Positions 35,472-43,993 of a stretch of DNA of 43,993 nucleotides are shown in pieces. This DNA is from Thiomargarita sp. (lineage in GTDB: Bacteria > Pseudomonadota > Gammaproteobacteria > Beggiatoales > Beggiatoaceae): NCBI GenBank assembly GCA_022729575.1, contig DZAL01000015.1, positions 6,079-50,071 on the forward strand, read 5' to 3'. Position 1 is the stretch's first letter. The number at the start of each line of letters is the position of its first letter. A program made the position numbers and the translations under genes. A model generated the notes under the pieces. The model saw only the letters and a list, made by a program, of their open reading frames with translations. It was not told where the DNA came from and made no database searches.

Positions 35472-36227
35472 ATGAATCCAAATAATCCAAATCCAACAAC
35501 TACCCATTTTGGTTATACTCAAGTTCCTCTTCAGGAAAAAAAGCATCTGGTGGCTCAAGTGTTTGACTCAGTAGCCACTAAATATGACCTGATGAACGAT
35601 TTAATGTCCTTTGGTTTCCATCGGCTGTGGAAACAGTTTACCATTGAATTGGCCGGTGCCCAAGCGGGAAATTATATTCTGGACTTGGCTGGTGGTACTG
35701 GCGATTTAGCCGCTAAATTTGCCACCCGCGTGGGCCAAACTGGCCAAGTGGTTTGTGCCGACATCAATGCTAACATGTTGCAAGTAGGACGAGAACGTTT
35801 ATTAAATCGTGGTATAGTCATCAACTATGCCCAAGTTAATGCGGAAACTTTACCGTTTACCGATAATACCTTTGATATTATCACCATCGCCTTTGGTTTA
35901 CGCAACGTTACTCACCAAGAAACGGCGTTAGCCTCGATGTTACGGGTATTGAAAGCCGGTGGCAAAGTGCTCATTTTGGAATTTTCTGAATTATCACTGA
36001 AATGGTTAAAACCTGGCTATGACATTTATTCTTTTAAAATTTTGCCCCAATTGGGTAAACTCATTACCAACGACGCTGATAGTTATCGCTATTTAGCCGA
36101 ATCAATTCGAATGCACCCGAATCAAGAAACTCTGCTACAGATGATGCAACAGGTCGGATTTGAACGCTGTGATTATCATAATTTAAATAGCGGGATAGTG
36201 GCACTTCATCGAGGATATAAACTATGA
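35472..36227 (+). CDS. ubiE: Ubiquinone/menaquinone C-methyltransferase UbiE
   Basis: C-methylates the quinone ring in ubiquinone (and menaquinone) synthesis. The start at 35472 ([19 protein letters not shown]) is used, with AGGA 7 bases upstream; the frame's earlier codons come from the palindromes. Motifs: [21 protein letters not shown] motif [36 protein letters not shown] and LRNVTH. The 251-residue length is normal. It overlaps the RDD gene by ATGA, and ubiB follows, so the three genes form one operon. Confidence 0.96.
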   Translation: MNPNNPNPTTTHFGYTQVPLQEKKHLVAQVFDSVATKYDLMNDLMSFGFHRLWKQFTIELAGAQAGNYILDLAGGTGDLAAKFATRVGQTGQVVCADINANMLQVGRERLLNRGIVINYAQVNAETLPFTDNTFDIITIAFGLRNVTHQETALASMLRVLKAGGKVLILEFSELSLKWLKPGYDIYSFKILPQLGKLITNDADSYRYLAESIRMHPNQETLLQMMQQVGFERCDYHNLNSGIVALHRGYKL

Positions 36228-36730
36228 AATTTAACCACTATACCGAATATGCCGGTTTTAGCCGCCGTTTGTTAGCGATGATAATAGATTCACTGTGGCT
36301 ACTCGCCATCATCTATATTTTATTATACCTAGTTTACGATGAAAACTACTTGTTATCACTAGAATCTCAACCACTGTTATTGGAAGACAATCTGGCACTT
36401 TTGGAAAGCCTAGACTGGCAAAGTCTGGTCATTAACTACGTGTTACCAGGGTTATTACTGATTCTCTTCTGGCTAAAATATGCCGCTACGCCCGGTAAAT
36501 TATTGTTTGATTGTGAGATAGTGGATGCCCGAACTGGCAACCGCATCACCACTACTCAAGCGATTTTGCGCAACTTTGGTTACTTTCTCTCGGCCCTCCC
36601 CCTCGGTCTAGGGTTCCTGTGGATTTTGTGGGACCGACGTAAACAAGGTTGGCATGATAAAATAGCGCGTACCGTCGTTATTATTCACGACGAATCTGCC
36701 TCCTCATTATCTGAATTGGAACAAGGTTAA
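36224..36730 (+). CDS. RDD family membrane protein
   Basis: A 168-residue inner-membrane protein with the RDD pattern: [19 protein letters not shown] (Arg and Asp in helix 1), [18 protein letters not shown], and a final [10 protein letters not shown]. Three to four membrane helices are predicted by eye. The function of this family is not settled; some are linked to ion movement. Here it overlaps ubiE by 4 bp and precedes ubiB, the place where ubiJ stands in E. coli, but it shows no resemblance to the SCP2-like UbiJ. Confidence 0.88.
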   Translation: MKFNHYTEYAGFSRRLLAMIIDSLWLLAIIYILLYLVYDENYLLSLESQPLLLEDNLALLESLDWQSLVINYVLPGLLLILFWLKYAATPGKLLFDCEIVDARTGNRITTTQAILRNFGYFLSALPLGLGFLWILWDRRKQGWHDKIARTVVIIHDESASSLSELEQG

Positions 36731-36755
36731 TGATTTTAAAACTGTTAGCAAAGCT

Positions 36756-36788
36756 AGGGATAACACCTCTTCGAGGGGTATTATCCCT
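36756..36788. repeat. Hairpin repeat AGGGATAACACC type between RDD and ubiB genes
   Basis: AGGGATAACACCTC/GAGGGGTATTATCCCT around TTC. A copy of the same hairpin lies at 20801-20833. It is inside a likely operon. Confidence 0.82.
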
Positions 36789-36832
36789 TACCTCACGAGG
36801 ACTACATCCATTTCTACCGACCACCTAATTTC

Positions 36833-38500
36833 ATGCTACATTTACCTGTTCGCCAAGTCATCCGGTTATTCTCGATCTATCGTATTGTGGTACGTTATGG
36901 TCTCGATGAACTGATTTTATCCACCAAAATTTTTCGCCCCTTACGTTTATTCGCTTACCTCACACCAGGTTATTGGTTACGTCCGAAACATCTCACTAGA
37001 GGTGGACGAATTCGACTGGCGTTGGAAGAATTGGGCCCGATTTTTGTTAAATTTGGTCAAATTCTCTCCACTCGCCGGGACCTGCTCCCAGATGATGTAG
37101 CGATAGAACTAGCCAAATTACAAGACAACGTCTCACCCTTTAGTGGTGAAATTGCCCGGCACATTTTAGAACACGCCTACGGTCGTCCGCTCAGTGAAGT
37201 GTTTGCGGAGTTTAACTACACTCCCCTCGCCGCCGCTTCCATTGCTCAAGTCCATGCGGCGCGGTTACATAATGGGCGTAAAGTCGTGGTCAAGGTGCTA
37301 CGTCCTGGCATTAAAAACATGATTCACCGGGATATTGAATTACTTTATCTCATTGCCGACCTCACTAACCGTTATTGGACCGAAGGTCGTCGTTTACGTC
37401 CCCGCGAAGTGGTCAGCGAATTTGAAAAAAACTTGGACAATGAATTAGACCTGTTACAAGAAGCGGCCAGTGCGACCCAATTGCGACGCAATTTTCAGAA
37501 CAGTGATTTGCTTTATATTCCCGAAGTCGAATGGGATTATACCCAATCTAATGTGATGGTGTTAGAACGTATTAGCGGCGTGCCTATTAGCGATATAGCC
37601 ACCCTCAAACGTCTACGGATTAATTTTCAATATTTAGCGGAAGTGGGCGTAGAAATCTTTTTTACTCAAGTGTTTCGGGATAATTTCTTTCATGCAGATA
37701 TGCACCCCGGCAATATTTTTGTCGACACCAGCGACCCATTTCATCCGCATTATATTGCAGTCGATTTCGGTATTATGGGCACCCTCAGTCAAGATGACCA
37801 ACATTATCTCGCCGCTAATTTCTTAGCCTTCTTTCGGCGCGATTACCACCGCGTCGCGGAACTTCATGTCCATTCGGGCTGGATCCCCGCCAATACTCGA
37901 ATTGAAGAATTTGAAGGTGCCATTCGTAGCGTCTGTGAACCGATTTTTGACAAACCATTAAAAGAAATTTCCTTTGGTTTAGTTCTGCTCAGGCTCTTCC
38001 AAACCGCTCGCCGGTTTAACATGGAAGTGCAACCGCAATTAGTGTTATTGCAAAAAACGCTACTTAACATTGAAGGTCTGGGACGACAACTGTATCCAGA
38101 ATTAGACTTATGGAAGACGGCCAAACCATATTTGGAACGCTGGATGGATGAACGAGTCGGCGTGCGGGCTTTTTTCAAAGGGATCCGGACTAATTTGCCC
38201 TTATGGGCCGAAAAGTTACCAGAGTTACCTATGTTATTCTATGAAGCCTTACAACAACATCATATCCAATCTGTGCAATTGAAACGACTCAATCATGAGG
38301 TCGGTGAATTACGTCAAGAAATTAAACGTCATCATAGTCGTTTATCCGTAGTGCTTACTGGCTTGGCGTTAATTTTTACCGCCAGTTTTTTCCTCTCTAT
38401 TCAGAGTTGGAGTTTAGCAAATTCACCCATGGTGGGTCTTACGTTAGGAATCATTGGCAGTTTAATGTTATTGAGCGCATTGCTTAAAACCAAGAGTTGA
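36833..38500 (+). CDS. ubiB: UbiB, atypical kinase/ATPase for ubiquinone synthesis
   Basis: An ABC1/ADCK-type protein that helps the membrane steps of ubiquinone synthesis. It carries the KxGQ motif (PIFVKFGQILSTRRDLLP), the alanine-rich loop AAASIAQVHAARL replacing the usual glycine loop, HADMHPGNIF as the catalytic loop, VDFGIMG as the metal loop, and two C-terminal membrane helices (about residues 505-525 and 530-550). Length 555 is typical. The final codons (AAG AGT TGA) are part of a TTGACAAC-type palindrome, so the stop codon comes from repeat DNA. Confidence 0.95.
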   Translation: MLHLPVRQVIRLFSIYRIVVRYGLDELILSTKIFRPLRLFAYLTPGYWLRPKHLTRGGRIRLALEELGPIFVKFGQILSTRRDLLPDDVAIELAKLQDNVSPFSGEIARHILEHAYGRPLSEVFAEFNYTPLAAASIAQVHAARLHNGRKVVVKVLRPGIKNMIHRDIELLYLIADLTNRYWTEGRRLRPREVVSEFEKNLDNELDLLQEAASATQLRRNFQNSDLLYIPEVEWDYTQSNVMVLERISGVPISDIATLKRLRINFQYLAEVGVEIFFTQVFRDNFFHADMHPGNIFVDTSDPFHPHYIAVDFGIMGTLSQDDQHYLAANFLAFFRRDYHRVAELHVHSGWIPANTRIEEFEGAIRSVCEPIFDKPLKEISFGLVLLRLFQTARRFNMEVQPQLVLLQKTLLNIEGLGRQLYPELDLWKTAKPYLERWMDERVGVRAFFKGIRTNLPLWAEKLPELPMLFYEALQQHHIQSVQLKRLNHEVGELRQEIKRHHSRLSVVLTGLALIFTASFFLSIQSWSLANSPMVGLTLGIIGSLMLLSALLKTKS

Positions 38501-38622
38501 CAACTTTTAAAAAGTTGTCAACTCCTATCCAAACACCGGTAGTAAGGCAATTTGGGTGAGGTCCAAGGACTGCCAGTCCTTTGAGGACTGGCAGTCCTGA
38601 TAGCACTGTTACCCAAATTGCA
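38494..38622. repeat. Palindrome over the ubiB stop, then a second inverted-repeat unit
   Basis: GAGTTGACAACTTTT/AAAAAGTTGTCAACTC (38494-38524) contains the ubiB stop. Then GCAATTTGGGT (38547) and ACCCAAATTGC (ending 38621) enclose an AGGACTGCCAGTCCT hairpin. The first stem could serve as a terminator, but it is a family repeat. Confidence 0.8.
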
Positions 38623-38623
38623 T

Positions 38624-38733
38624 TAAGTACTGAAGCAGAAATTTTCTCGTATGTTCTTTCACCCCTCTCCCTTTGGGAGAGGGGCCGGGGGTGAGGGAAA
38701 ATACCGTAGAATTTCCGCTTCTTCAGTACTTAC
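38624..38733. repeat. D-family inverted-repeat element
   Basis: The left end TAAGTACTGAAGCAGAAATT and the right end (reverse complement) TAAGTACTGAAGAAGCGGAA are inverted. The centre is CCCTCTCCCTTTGGGAGAGG. A partial copy lies at 8494-8554. It ends 25 bp before the DUF262 gene, whose open frame extends through it. Confidence 0.85.
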
Positions 38734-38758
38734 TACCCAAGCACCTATCTCCAAAACT

Positions 38759-39871
38759 ATGATGACTACCGATAAAAACGATGAATTGATGGAAATTGAA
38801 GCAGGAGAAGCTGATGAAGACGTTACCCCTGAAGACAATCAATCTCCTGCTTTCAACCCTAGAAAAATTGATATAACGTCTGAACAAAACAGTTTATCCA
38901 CCATTTTGGCAATGATTGGGGATGGCACCATCGACCTTAATCCTGAATTTCAGCGTAAAGGTAATTTATGGTCCGAAACTTCCATGAGTCGTTTGATAGA
39001 ATCCATTTTGTTACAAGTTCCCATCCCAGCTTTCTACTTTGATGCATCAGAAGGCGCCAATGATGAAAAATGGTTAGTCGTGGATGGTTTACAAAGACTT
39101 TGGACTTTAAAGCAATTTGTTATAGACAAGACTTTAGTTTTAAAGAATTTAACTTTATTAAAAGACTTGAACGACAAACAATTTGAGGAGTTAGACAAAA
39201 ATTTGCAGAGACGGATGCAACGGTATCAAATCACCACCTATTTGATAAAACCCAACACGCCCAAAATTGTAAGGTACGACATTTTTAGACGAATCAATAC
39301 GGGTGGTCTAGTCTTAACACCGCAAGAAATACGTCATGTTCTCAATCAGGGGAAGCCCGCCGAGTATTTAAAAAAATTGTCAGAGGACGAACGTTTTAAA
39401 GAGGTCATTCGAGTGAGTGATAAACGCATGGCTGACCGCGAATTGATTCTGCGTTACCTAGCTTTTTCCAATAAGCATTATACTGAATATAAACCTCCTA
39501 TGATTGACTTTCTTAATGAGGCTATGGAAAATTTGGGGAAACTGAATGACCAAAGATTAGACCAACTTGAACAAAATCTATGGAACGCCCTGAAAATATG
39601 TCAAGATTTATTCGGGAAAGATATTTTCAGCAAGTCTATCATCGGTAACAAACATATATTTAATACAGCACTCTTTGATTTGTGGACGGTGCTTATTGGA
39701 TCGTTGAGTGATAGAGAAATTGAGCGTTTGAGGTTGAACAAAAACAAGTTAATTGGAGACTTTAAATCACTTTTGAACGAAGGTAAAATTTCTACTGAAA
39801 CGCCTGCTAAAAACGTCGTTATCACCAGATTTCAAACCATTGAATCACTTATCAACAAGTACAAGGTATGA
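38759..39871 (+). CDS. DUF262 (GmrS/ParB-like fold) protein, first gene of a three-gene cassette
   Basis: DUF262 proteins include the GmrS part of the GmrSD type IV restriction enzyme and have a ParB/Srx-like NTP-binding fold. The start at 38759 (MMTTDKNDEL) is used because upstream codons lie in the D repeat. Motifs: ISTILAMI-like entry, DLNPEFQRKGNLWS (about residue 58), VVDGLQRLWTL (about 107), and FRRINTGG (about 178). The C-terminal half (about 230-370) is helical, without the HNH of GmrD. An acidic N-terminal tail (about 10-30) precedes the domain. It overlaps the ATPase gene by ATGA. Target and activity are unknown. Confidence 0.88.
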   Translation: MMTTDKNDELMEIEAGEADEDVTPEDNQSPAFNPRKIDITSEQNSLSTILAMIGDGTIDLNPEFQRKGNLWSETSMSRLIESILLQVPIPAFYFDASEGANDEKWLVVDGLQRLWTLKQFVIDKTLVLKNLTLLKDLNDKQFEELDKNLQRRMQRYQITTYLIKPNTPKIVRYDIFRRINTGGLVLTPQEIRHVLNQGKPAEYLKKLSEDERFKEVIRVSDKRMADRELILRYLAFSNKHYTEYKPPMIDFLNEAMENLGKLNDQRLDQLEQNLWNALKICQDLFGKDIFSKSIIGNKHIFNTALFDLWTVLIGSLSDREIERLRLNKNKLIGDFKSLLNEGKISTETPAKNVVITRFQTIESLINKYKV

Positions 39872-40992
39872 TTAGCTACATTTATTTAAAAAATTTCAAA
39901 GCCTTTCAGGAAGCAGACATAGCGCCAGCGCACTTAAACATTTTCGCTGGCTTGAATGGGATGGGTAAATCAACCTTCCTACAAGCCTTGTTGTTACTCA
40001 GACAGTCCTATCTGCAAAATACGCTGTTCGATAAAGGATTGTTACTCAACGGTAACTATCTCGAACTTGGCAAAGGTAAAGATATTTATTCGATGTATGG
40101 GACTGACGACAACTTGATTAAGTTTGAGGTAGAATGGGATGATGAACTGAAATTGGCGGGGGAATTTCAGCGTCAAGATGAAGTTGACTTGCTTCCCAGG
40201 AATTGCCCGTTAACACTGTCTAACCAGACAAAAATTTTCCAACAATCCTTGTTTACTAATCAGTGTCAATATTTAAGCGCCGAGAGGATGAGTCCAAAAG
40301 ACTTTTTTCCGGCGTCGGCTTATCACATTGAACAACTGCGTTCTTTGGGTAATCATGGACAATTTACAGTTCACTTTATCGCTGAAAATCAGCGCAAGGA
40401 GATACCGATAACAGAATTATCTCATCCCAAAGCCAAATCTTTGGTGTTGCTAGACCAACTAGATGCTTGGATGAAGGAAATCACCCCTGGGGTTAAACTG
40501 GTGCCATTTTTGTATAAAGAATTTGAAATTGCCAGATTATCTTATCAATTTGAAGTGGGTGAAAATTTCACCACTGAGGACATGAGACCGACCAATGTGG
40601 GTTTTGGACTTACTTATGTTCTTCCTGTAGTCACTGCGGTTATCTCAGCCCAGCCAGGAGATTTACTGATCATTGAAAACCCAGAATCGCATTTACATCC
40701 GCAAGGACAAGCACTGTTGGGTAAATTGTTTGCCTTGGCGGCAGAACATGGCGTACAACTGTTTATTGAGACTCATAGTGACCATGTGTTAAATGGGGTG
40801 CGGGTCGCCGTGAAGCATAAACATATTTCTCCAGACAAGGTGGGTATCTTCTTTTTTGAACGAGATTCTGAAGCGGAGGAACATGTGACGGATATTATTC
40901 AACCGCATCTGGATGAAAATGGTCGGATGGATGAGAGACCGAAAGGCTTTTTTGATGAATGGGGTAAGCAGTTGGATGAATTGCTGAAATAG
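39868..40992 (+). CDS. AAA ATPase with DUF3696-type C-terminus, second gene of the cassette
   Basis: An SMC/RecF-like ATPase: it starts ISYIYLKNFKAFQEADI, Walker A is GLNGMGKST (residues 28-36), signature region NVGFGLTYVLPVV (about 246), Walker B LLIIENPESHLHP (about 266), and the H-loop IETHSDHVLNGVR. The tail DERPKGFFDEWGKQLDELL is the DUF3696 ending. No Toprim domain follows, unlike OLD nucleases. At 374 residues it is complete. Start overlaps the DUF262 stop (ATGA), and 16 bp separate it from the third gene. It probably senses or clamps nucleic acid for the other two proteins; that is inferred. Confidence 0.9.
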   Translation: MISYIYLKNFKAFQEADIAPAHLNIFAGLNGMGKSTFLQALLLLRQSYLQNTLFDKGLLLNGNYLELGKGKDIYSMYGTDDNLIKFEVEWDDELKLAGEFQRQDEVDLLPRNCPLTLSNQTKIFQQSLFTNQCQYLSAERMSPKDFFPASAYHIEQLRSLGNHGQFTVHFIAENQRKEIPITELSHPKAKSLVLLDQLDAWMKEITPGVKLVPFLYKEFEIARLSYQFEVGENFTTEDMRPTNVGFGLTYVLPVVTAVISAQPGDLLIIENPESHLHPQGQALLGKLFALAAEHGVQLFIETHSDHVLNGVRVAVKHKHISPDKVGIFFFERDSEAEEHVTDIIQPHLDENGRMDERPKGFFDEWGKQLDELLK

Positions 40993-41008
40993 AGGAAGAT
41001 AAGAGGTC

Positions 41009-41986
41009 ATGGATTATTACATTTTCAATGAACTGTCCACGCCATTTGCAACCAAGCAGGAAGCGAAGACCAGTTTGAAAACCTTTATACGGTCCTGCAT
41101 GAAGATTCGTGAACTTGGGCTACAGACCTTGCGTCTGCCGGAAGTGATTGGTCAACATCTGTATCACTTGTCAATAGCCCCTAACTATCTTATTTCACAA
41201 TGGTTACAAGAGTCAGAAGTTGAAGTTGAAGAAGATTTAAAAGATAAATTCAGAGAGATAGCCACTTATTCACCATTGCTGACTGATGAAGAACCTTTGG
41301 CCAAGGAATTTGGTAGCCGTTCTGAATTTAGAATCGCGCTGGAAAACGATACTAAACTGGCAGAAGGACTCGGTGCTGCCTACTTATTGGAAACTCTTTG
41401 TTTAAGTTTTTCCTCTCATCCCATTTGGAACAGTGAAGAGATAACCAATATAGAACACTGGTATCTGGACGAAGCAGGTTCAGAACAGACGGAAATCATC
41501 TCGGTAAAACATGCTTCTCGGTCCGAACACGTTGACAAACATACTTCCTGGTTTGAAAATCAGAGACGGAATAGTTTGCGCAGGAGTAAAGATTTATGGG
41601 ATAACCGAGAGAATTTTTTTCCGCATCTCATCTTATGCGGTGAAGTGGAGAAACAATTGACTAAATTGGGTATTCAGTCTAAATATTTTGACCAAATCAT
41701 TGAGAGACTAAAGCGGCTTAATAATTATGCCAGAGATTGGACTGAAGGTGCTTACAGCGATGATCAAGTGAAACAATATGGATTAACTGTGAGTGGGGAA
41801 TCATCAGGCACTCTGAACAAATATGGGAGATTCCGTAAATTCAAATTACCTGAGGGGGAAAGAAAATTATTTGAGAAACATATTAAAACAGGAGATTTGC
41901 GTTTTCATTTTTATCCCGATAACGATACCAAACAGATTTATGTGGGATACATTGGCAAACATCTGCCAATCATTACCAGCAAATAG
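41009..41986 (+). CDS. Unrecognised 325-residue protein, third gene of the cassette
   Basis: I do not recognise the family. There is no signal peptide or membrane helix. A helical N-terminus (about 1-110) is followed by a central region IEHWYLDEAGSEQTEIISVK-HASRSEHVDKHTSWF with many charged residues, then the sequence NFFPHLILCGEVEKQL, and a C-terminus LRFHFYPDNDTKQIYVGYIG. The E-x-x-S-V-K string recalls the ExK of some nucleases, but this is too weak to name. The gene follows the ATPase by 16 bp, with an AGAGG ribosome site, so it is in one operon with it. It may be the effector of the set. Confidence 0.8.
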   Translation: MDYYIFNELSTPFATKQEAKTSLKTFIRSCMKIRELGLQTLRLPEVIGQHLYHLSIAPNYLISQWLQESEVEVEEDLKDKFREIATYSPLLTDEEPLAKEFGSRSEFRIALENDTKLAEGLGAAYLLETLCLSFSSHPIWNSEEITNIEHWYLDEAGSEQTEIISVKHASRSEHVDKHTSWFENQRRNSLRRSKDLWDNRENFFPHLILCGEVEKQLTKLGIQSKYFDQIIERLKRLNNYARDWTEGAYSDDQVKQYGLTVSGESSGTLNKYGRFRKFKLPEGERKLFEKHIKTGDLRFHFYPDNDTKQIYVGYIGKHLPIITSK

Positions 41987-42013
41987 CCAGAGTCGTCAAA
42001 AATAAACTTTTAG

Positions 42014-42053
42014 TTCTCTCGTTCTCACGCTGACGCGCGGATACGAGAAAATA
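42014..42053. repeat. Imperfect hairpin before ilvD
   Basis: TCTCGTTCTCACGC with GCGGATACGAGAA is a worn version of the TTTCTCGTTCCCACGC repeat at 26797. No attenuator-like leader peptide is visible before ilvD. Confidence 0.55.
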
Positions 42054-42127
42054 ATTGGAGAGAAAATAATTGAAAGGGAATAATTGTATTGTTTTAGCAG
42101 ACACCTCAATAATCAATGGAGACCATC

Positions 42128-43810
42128 ATGTCGGTACTTAATAAAATTAGTTCAAAAATTACTCAAGTCAAATCTCAAGGCGCCTCCCAAGCCATGCTTT
42201 ACGGTACAGGGATGACTGAAGCCGATATGAATAAACCACAAATCGGTATCGCCAGTGTGTGGTATGAAGGTAATACCTGCAATATGCACTTGCTGGAGTT
42301 AGCAGCTAAAGTCAAAGAGGGTGTAGTGGCGGCAGAAATGATTGGTATGAGATTTAATACCATTGGCGTCAGCGACGGTATTTCAATGGGGACTCGCGGA
42401 ATGAGTTACTCTTTGCCATCTCGTGATTTAATTGCTGATTCCATTGAAACCGTGATGGCGGCTCAATGGTATGATGCGAATATTTCTTTACCTGGTTGCG
42501 ATAAAAATATGCCAGGCTGCCTCATCGCCATGGCTCGTCTCAATCGTCCCTCATTGATGATTTACGGCGGGACCATTAAACCGGGTTATGGCGAAATGGT
42601 GACACCACCGTTAGATATTGTCTCAGCGTTTCAATCTTATGGACAATATATTGCCGGCACGCTTACCGAAGCCGAGCGACAAGATATTGTCAAACATGCC
42701 TGTCCCGGTGCGGGTGCCTGTGGTGGCATGTACACCGCCAACACGATGGCGGCGGCGATTGAAGCGTTGGGTATGAGCTTACCTTATAGCTCCTCAATTC
42801 CCGCGGAGGATCCTGCGAAAATGGCCGAATGTTTTCAGGCCGGGGCTACCATTCGCTATTTGTTAGAACATGAGATTAAGCCCTCTGACATTATGACCCG
42901 TGCGGCTTTTGAGAATGCGATGGTCATCATTATGGCTTTAGGCGGTTCCACCAATGCAGTCCTCCATTTAATTGCGATGGCGAAAGCGGTGGGGATAAAA
43001 TTAACTATTGATGATTTTCAAACCGTCAGTCAGCGCGTCCCTTTTATTGCCGACCTCAAACCCAGTGGCAAATATGTGATGGAGGATTTGCATAACGTAG
43101 GCGGCACACCGGCCGTGATGAAATATTTGTTAGAACAAGGTTTGCTCGATGGCGAATGTTTAACCGTGACAGGAAAAACCGTAGCCGCTAATTTGGCTAA
43201 TTTACCGGGCTTAACCGCCGGACAACAGGTGATTATGCCATTAGAGCAACCGATTAAGTCCAGCGGTCACATTCAAATTTTACGCGGTAACTTGGCCCCT
43301 GGCGGTGCGGTGGCGAAAATCACCGGCAAAGAAGGTTTACGGTTTAGCGGACCGGCCAAAGTTTATGATTGTGAAGAAGACATGCTTAGTGCGTTGGAGC
43401 GTAAAGAAATTGCCAAAGGTGAGGTAATAGTAATTCGCTACGAAGGTCCCAAAGGTGGTCCTGGAATGCCAGAAATGCTCACACCGACTTCGGCCATTAT
43501 GGGTGCCGGTTTAGGCCAAGATGTCGCATTACTGACCGATGGTCGTTTTTCTGGCGGGTCTCATGGTTTCATTGTCGGTCATATTGTACCAGAAGCGCAA
43601 GAAGGCGGTCCCATTGCGTTAATCAAAGAGGGGGATGTCATAACCATTGATATTCAAAAGAATAGTTTAGTGGTAGAGGTCAATGCCGAGGAAATGGCTA
43701 AACGGCAAACGCAATGGCAAATGCCACCGTATAAGACCACGAAAGGTACTTTGTACAAATATATTAAGACGGTGAAAAATGCCTCGGAAGGATGTGTCAC
43801 TGATGAGTAA
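42128..43810 (+). CDS. ilvD: Dihydroxy-acid dehydratase
   Basis: Dehydrates 2,3-dihydroxy acids in valine, leucine and isoleucine synthesis, using an Fe-S cluster. The cluster ligands are visible: Cys51 (EGNTCNMH), Cys124 ([10 protein letters not shown]) and Cys198 ([13 protein letters not shown]). Also [39 protein letters not shown] and [14 protein letters not shown]. The ATG at 42128 is preferred over 42116, because GGAG then sits 6 bases upstream of it. Length 560 matches the roughly 560-residue form. It stands alone here, followed by a palindrome array. Confidence 0.96.
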   Translation: MSVLNKISSKITQVKSQGASQAMLYGTGMTEADMNKPQIGIASVWYEGNTCNMHLLELAAKVKEGVVAAEMIGMRFNTIGVSDGISMGTRGMSYSLPSRDLIADSIETVMAAQWYDANISLPGCDKNMPGCLIAMARLNRPSLMIYGGTIKPGYGEMVTPPLDIVSAFQSYGQYIAGTLTEAERQDIVKHACPGAGACGGMYTANTMAAAIEALGMSLPYSSSIPAEDPAKMAECFQAGATIRYLLEHEIKPSDIMTRAAFENAMVIIMALGGSTNAVLHLIAMAKAVGIKLTIDDFQTVSQRVPFIADLKPSGKYVMEDLHNVGGTPAVMKYLLEQGLLDGECLTVTGKTVAANLANLPGLTAGQQVIMPLEQPIKSSGHIQILRGNLAPGGAVAKITGKEGLRFSGPAKVYDCEEDMLSALERKEIAKGEVIVIRYEGPKGGPGMPEMLTPTSAIMGAGLGQDVALLTDGRFSGGSHGFIVGHIVPEAQEGGPIALIKEGDVITIDIQKNSLVVEVNAEEMAKRQTQWQMPPYKTTKGTLYKYIKTVKNASEGCVTDE

Positions 43811-43838
43811 TTAAAGCATCACTGGACTAACCAAAGCC

Positions 43839-43993
43839 GATTTGACAACTTTCGAAAAGTTGTCAAATCTAAAATTTCCATTTGACCAAAGCCGATTTGA
43901 CAACTTTCGAAAAGTTGTCAAATCTGACAGGGGGCCAAGATTTGACAACTTTCGAAAAGTTGTCAAATCTGACAGGGGGCCAAGATTTGACAA
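43839..43993. repeat. TTGACAAC palindrome array after ilvD
   Basis: Full palindromes start at 43839, 43894 and 43939, and a fourth begins at 43984 and is cut by the window end. Spacing is 55 then 45 bp, with GACAGGGGGCCAA between the last copies. The array begins 28 bp after the ilvD stop. Confidence 0.93.

Noticed and set aside
43839..43993. Palindromes after ilvD as intrinsic terminators
   Set aside because: Several identical stems in tandem without T tracts; same sequence occurs upstream of genes as well.

Overview
The window reads as chromosomal DNA from a low-to-moderate GC gammaproteobacterium, most likely a sulfur-oxidising relative of Beggiatoa, Thioploca or Thiomargarita. That placement is an inference. 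It rests on a dsrN-dsrR pair (sirohaem amidation for reverse dissimilatory sulfite reductase), ubiE/ubiB quinone genes, a type II secretion cluster, and an unusually dense load of small palindromic repeats between genes.

Layout. 0.1-8.6 kb: a repeat-rich lipoprotein with a degenerate trypsin-like domain (minus), cardiolipin synthase (minus), an AI-2E/PerM-family membrane protein (plus), a lytic transglycosylase lipoprotein (minus) and an orphan HTH protein (plus). 8.6-10.7 kb: thiS, tRNA-Gly(CCC) with a clear promoter, a 77-residue unknown protein and a seven-bladed WD40 protein. 11.1-15.1 kb (minus): a STAS protein, a Wza-like exporter and a Wzc-like chain-length protein with a ruined kinase P-loop. 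15.8-19.7 kb (plus): an RmlC-like epimerase, an RmlD-like reductase, a second SDR epimerase and a GT2 glycosyltransferase. Together these two blocks form a polysaccharide locus. 19.86-20.85 kb: wreckage of an ATPase plus probable nuclease operon. 20.9-22.6 kb (minus): dsrN-dsrR. 22.8-31.0 kb (minus): gspM-like, gspE, [methyltransferase, Fic], gspF and gspD, a type II secretion cluster split by two unrelated genes. 31.2-32.35 kb: a RAYT (REP-associated HUH transposase) bracketed by its REP palindromes. 32.4-35.1 kb: valS. 35.5-38.5 kb (plus): ubiE, an RDD protein and ubiB. 38.76-41.99 kb (plus): a compact three-gene cassette of a DUF262 protein, a DUF3696-type AAA ATPase and an unrecognised protein, the best candidate for an undescribed (probably defence) system. 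42.1-43.8 kb: ilvD. The window starts and ends in tandem palindromes.

Repeats dominate the noncoding DNA and I separate several families. (1) A TTGACAAC palindrome at six sites. (2) The RAYT REP. (3) A 156-271 bp non-autonomous transposable element (called M8 here) with about 30-bp terminal inverted repeats starting GGTAGTCCC and 8-bp target duplications, in three clear copies plus one remnant, carrying REP-like palindromes inside. (4) An element ending near AACTCACCTTACGCA (L) and another element (C) nested in one of its copies. (5) An element with TAAGTACTGAAG ends (D). (6) A 133-bp tandem repeat running into the end of cls. Several repeats extend or interrupt reading frames, so annotated starts were moved to the first codon outside repeat DNA for ubiE, dsrN, the RmlC-like gene and the DUF262 gene.
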